Shown: in pieces, positions 62,424-64,000 of the stretch | Layout: the number at the start of each line of letters is the position of its first letter | How positions within the stretch are numbered: position 1 is the first letter of the stretch | Assembly: GCF_012931685.1 (NCBI RefSeq) | Contig: NZ_JABANC010000002.1 | Coordinates: forward strand, 62,001-126,000 | Direction: 5' to 3' | Source: Hanstruepera ponticola | GTDB taxonomy: Bacteria; Bacteroidota; Bacteroidia; Flavobacteriales; Flavobacteriaceae | DNA length: 64,000 nt | The notes under the pieces: model-generated | What the model was told of the DNA's origin: nothing | The model's database searches: none | Seen by the model: only the letters and a program-made list of their open reading frames with translations | Position numbers and translations under genes: made by a program

Positions 62424-62816
62424 ATGAATACAAAAACTTTTATTGTAGGTGGTTTAGTAGGTGGTATTGTTGACTGGCTTTTAGGCTGGTTATTTTACGG
62501 AATTATTTTTTCAGATAAATTCCCACAACCAGACGAAACAACTAATGCCATGTTATTTATTACATGTGGATGCTTTGCTTTTGGTTTCTTTATGTCGTTT
62601 ATTTATAACAAATGGGCAGAAATAGCGACGTTAAGTGCAGGATTAAAGGCTGGAGCAATTATTGGTTTATTTATGGGATTGATTGAAGGGTTCTTCAGTC
62701 TGGCAGATCAATCAACACCAAATTATGAATTGTTTGGAATTGTATTATTCATTTCGATTGTTATGGCAGGTATAGTCGGTGCAGCCATAGGGATTGTAAA
62801 TGGTAAAATGAATTAA
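62424..62816 (+). CDS. Small four-helix membrane protein (DUF1761-like)
   Basis: A 130-residue protein with four hydrophobic helices (about residues 5-28, 42-62, 72-92 and 103-125) and several small-residue helix faces (GGLVGGIVDWLLGWLFYGII, GLKAGAIIGLFMGLIEG). It resembles DUF1761-type membrane proteins; function unknown. It is transcribed alone between the ligase gene and the MarR gene and ends at a terminator. Confidence 0.7.
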   Translation: MNTKTFIVGGLVGGIVDWLLGWLFYGIIFSDKFPQPDETTNAMLFITCGCFAFGFFMSFIYNKWAEIATLSAGLKAGAIIGLFMGLIEGFFSLADQSTPNYELFGIVLFISIVMAGIVGAAIGIVNGKMN

Positions 62817-62838
62817 AACACTTTTTTATCGTTTTATT

Positions 62839-62860
62839 AGCGCTTCAATTATGAAGCGCT
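62839..62860 (+). terminator. Terminator of the small membrane protein gene
   Basis: AGCGCTTCA (62839-62847), loop ATTA, TGAAGCGCT (62852-62860), followed by eight T. Confidence 0.9.
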
Positions 62861-62892
62861 TTTTTTTGTTTAAAGCTTAGTATTTTTTTGTA

Positions 62893-62916
62893 ATTTATTA
62901 TGCATGCATAATAAAT
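62893..62916. promoter_or_regulatory. Perfect 24-base palindrome, probable MarR operator
   Basis: The 24 bases are self-complementary with centre TTATGCATGCATAA. It ends 6 bases before the -7 element of the marR promoter and covers the place of the -33 element, the position expected for self-repression. Confidence 0.7.
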
Positions 62917-62922
62917 ATTTCT

Positions 62923-62930
62923 TATATTTG
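62923..62930 (+). promoter_or_regulatory. Promoter -7 element of the MarR/beta-oxidation operon
   Basis: TATATTTG matches TAnnTTTG, 20 bases before the MarR ATG; no TTG at the -33 position, which lies in the palindrome. Confidence 0.6.
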
Positions 62931-62949
62931 GTTTTCTAAAAATCAACCT

Positions 62950-63405
62950 ATGAAGGATAAAACCATCGATTACGTCTTCAGAACCACTTGGTTAGCCATT
63001 AATAAAATGTATAACGAAGAAGCTGCGCAATTCGAAACAACTATGGCAACAGGTTTTGCATTATTAAGTATAGACCCAGAAAACGGTACACCTTCAACCT
63101 CTTTAGGTCCAAAAATGGGCATGGAAGCCACCAGTCTCTCGAGAACATTAAAGTCTATGGAAGAAAAAGGCCTAATTGAGCGTAAACCAAACCCAGAAGA
63201 TGGTCGTGGCGTTATTATTCACTTAACCGAATTTGGTCGTGAGAAAAGAGCTTACTCCAGAGAGAAAGTATTAACCTTTAATGAAGCCATTCGAAAGAAT
63301 GTTTCTCAAGACAAACTAGACAACTTTTATGAAGTTGCAGAATTGATTAATAATATGATTTCTAATAAAAAAATATATAACCAAAAAGAACATATACTTA
63401 AATAA
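62950..63405 (+). CDS. MarR-family transcriptional regulator
   Basis: A 151-residue winged-helix regulator: dimer helices at both ends, recognition helix and wing in ATSLSRTLKSMEEKGLIERK followed by PNPEDGRGVIIHLTEFG. It is separated by one base from a 3-hydroxyacyl-CoA dehydrogenase gene and has a perfect palindrome at its promoter, so it most likely represses its own operon and is released by an acyl-CoA or fatty acid, as in FadR-like control of beta-oxidation. The ligand is inference. Confidence 0.9.
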   Translation: MKDKTIDYVFRTTWLAINKMYNEEAAQFETTMATGFALLSIDPENGTPSTSLGPKMGMEATSLSRTLKSMEEKGLIERKPNPEDGRGVIIHLTEFGREKRAYSREKVLTFNEAIRKNVSQDKLDNFYEVAELINNMISNKKIYNQKEHILK

Positions 63406-63406
63406 C

Positions 63407-64000
63407 ATGAGCAAACGTAGAATTAAAAAAGTAGCTGTTATTGGTTCCGGAATTATGGGTAGCGGTATTGCATGTCATTTTGCCAATATTGGTCTGGACG
63501 TGTTACTGCTTGATATTGTTCCAAGAGAACTTAACGATGTTGAAAAAGCTAAAGGCTTAACGTTAGATGATAAGTTAGTCCGCAACCGTATTGTAAACAA
63601 TTCACTGCAAGCGGCTTTAAAATCAAAACCCTCTCCTATTTATCATCAAAAATTCGCTAGCAGAATTACTACTGGTAATTTAGAAGATGATATATCAAAA
63701 ATCAAAGATGTTGATTGGATTATTGAAGTTGTTGTTGAACGGTTAGATATTAAAAAACAAGTTTTTGAAAATATTGAAAAACATAGAACTCCGGGAACAC
63801 TTATAACATCTAATACTTCTGGTATTCCAATTCAGTTTATGAGCGAAGGTCGAAGCGATGATTTTCAAAAGCATTTCTGCGGAACGCACTTCTTTAATCC
63901 GGCGCGTTACTTGAAATTATTTGAAATTATTCCAGGTCCTAAAACGTCACAGGACGTTCTCGATTTCTTAAACGAATATGGTGAAAAATTTCTTGGCAAA
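63407..64000 (+). CDS. 3-hydroxyacyl-CoA dehydrogenase, N-terminal part (3' end outside window)
   Basis: The visible 198 codons encode the NAD-binding domain of a 3-hydroxyacyl-CoA dehydrogenase: KKVAVIGSGIMGSGIACHFA with the GxGxxG loop, LLLDIVPREL, WIIEVVVERLDIKKQVFENI and ITSNTSGIPI followed by GTHFFNPARYLKLFEIIPG, where the His of HFFNP is catalytic. The domain comes first with no enoyl-CoA hydratase before it, unlike FadB; a hydratase could follow beyond the window. It oxidises 3-hydroxyacyl-CoA in beta-oxidation under the MarR regulator directly upstream. Confidence 0.92.
   Translation, partial: MSKRRIKKVAVIGSGIMGSGIACHFANIGLDVLLLDIVPRELNDVEKAKGLTLDDKLVRNRIVNNSLQAALKSKPSPIYHQKFASRITTGNLEDDISKIKDVDWIIEVVVERLDIKKQVFENIEKHRTPGTLITSNTSGIPIQFMSEGRSDDFQKHFCGTHFFNPARYLKLFEIIPGPKTSQDVLDFLNEYGEKFLGK

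Overview
The window is a contiguous piece of chromosome from a member of the Bacteroidota, almost certainly a marine-type Flavobacteriaceae. The evidence is the low GC content, A-rich gene starts without Shine-Dalgarno sequences, promoters of the TAnnTTTG type (best examples in front of rpmH and rpmE2, with TTTG or TTG 19 bases upstream), several secreted proteins with a C-terminal type IX secretion (T9SS) sorting domain, and many families typical of this group (DUF6090, DUF4252, DUF4199, haem_bd, GlmU-like protein, CarB of 950 residues). Genus cannot be fixed from the sequence alone. Most of the window is ordinary housekeeping and envelope genes; no phage, insertion sequence, CRISPR array or rRNA is visible. 

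Layout. 1-3.3 kb: end of an aspartate/glutamate racemase-family gene with a flavodoxin-fold reductase, then a serine hydrolase/DUF6090 pair. 3.45-4.2 kb: a lone gene with a HEPN-like Rx4H motif bracketed by two palindromes sharing the core GTTGTGC, resembling an integron cassette without an integrase. 4.2-9.7 kb: glycosyltransferase, haem-binding protein, HEAT-like protein, DUF1028 protein, purB and two small unknown genes. 9.8-12.8 kb: an ECF sigma / putative anti-sigma / triple DUF4252 operon. 12.9-19.6 kb: an S41 peptidase, then a vitamin B12 uptake locus: TonB-dependent receptor behind a cobalamin riboswitch, and a divergent BtuFCD-type ABC transporter. 19.7-25.3 kb: TPR protein, rmuC, small membrane protein, thioesterase, SatD-like regulator and DUF3307 membrane protein. 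25.3-29.5 kb: T9SS cargo, carB, rpmH. 29.6-37.4 kb: TPR protein, cardiolipin synthase, lytic transglycosylase, hydrolase, small GNAT-like protein, lipoprotein, mtaB and a peptide-binding lipoprotein. 37.5-43.6 kb: SBBP-repeat T9SS protein, a LytS/LytTR two-component system, a GlmU-like protein and rpmE2. 43.7-48.9 kb: DUF4199, GT2 glycosyltransferase, phosphohexomutase and MsbA-like exporter. 49.2-52.0 kb: a C1q-like surface protein and a second ECF sigma operon. 52-60 kb: BNR-repeat lipoprotein, RsmB-like methyltransferase, T9SS endonuclease I and purL. 60-64 kb: tRNA-Pro with tandem partial copies of its 3' end, long-chain acyl-CoA ligase, small membrane protein, and a MarR regulator followed by the start of a 3-hydroxyacyl-CoA dehydrogenase (fatty-acid beta-oxidation). 

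Most noteworthy signals: the cassette-like HEPN gene; a short GC-rich palindromic repeat translated in frame inside purL; the 134-base-period repeats of the tRNA-Pro 3' end; a perfect 24-base palindrome at the MarR promoter; phased TTTG promoter elements before the SatD-like gene; and the DUF4252 paralogues, one of which carries a T9SS domain. I did not find a large, clearly new multi-gene system; the cassette-like locus is the best candidate for something little described.
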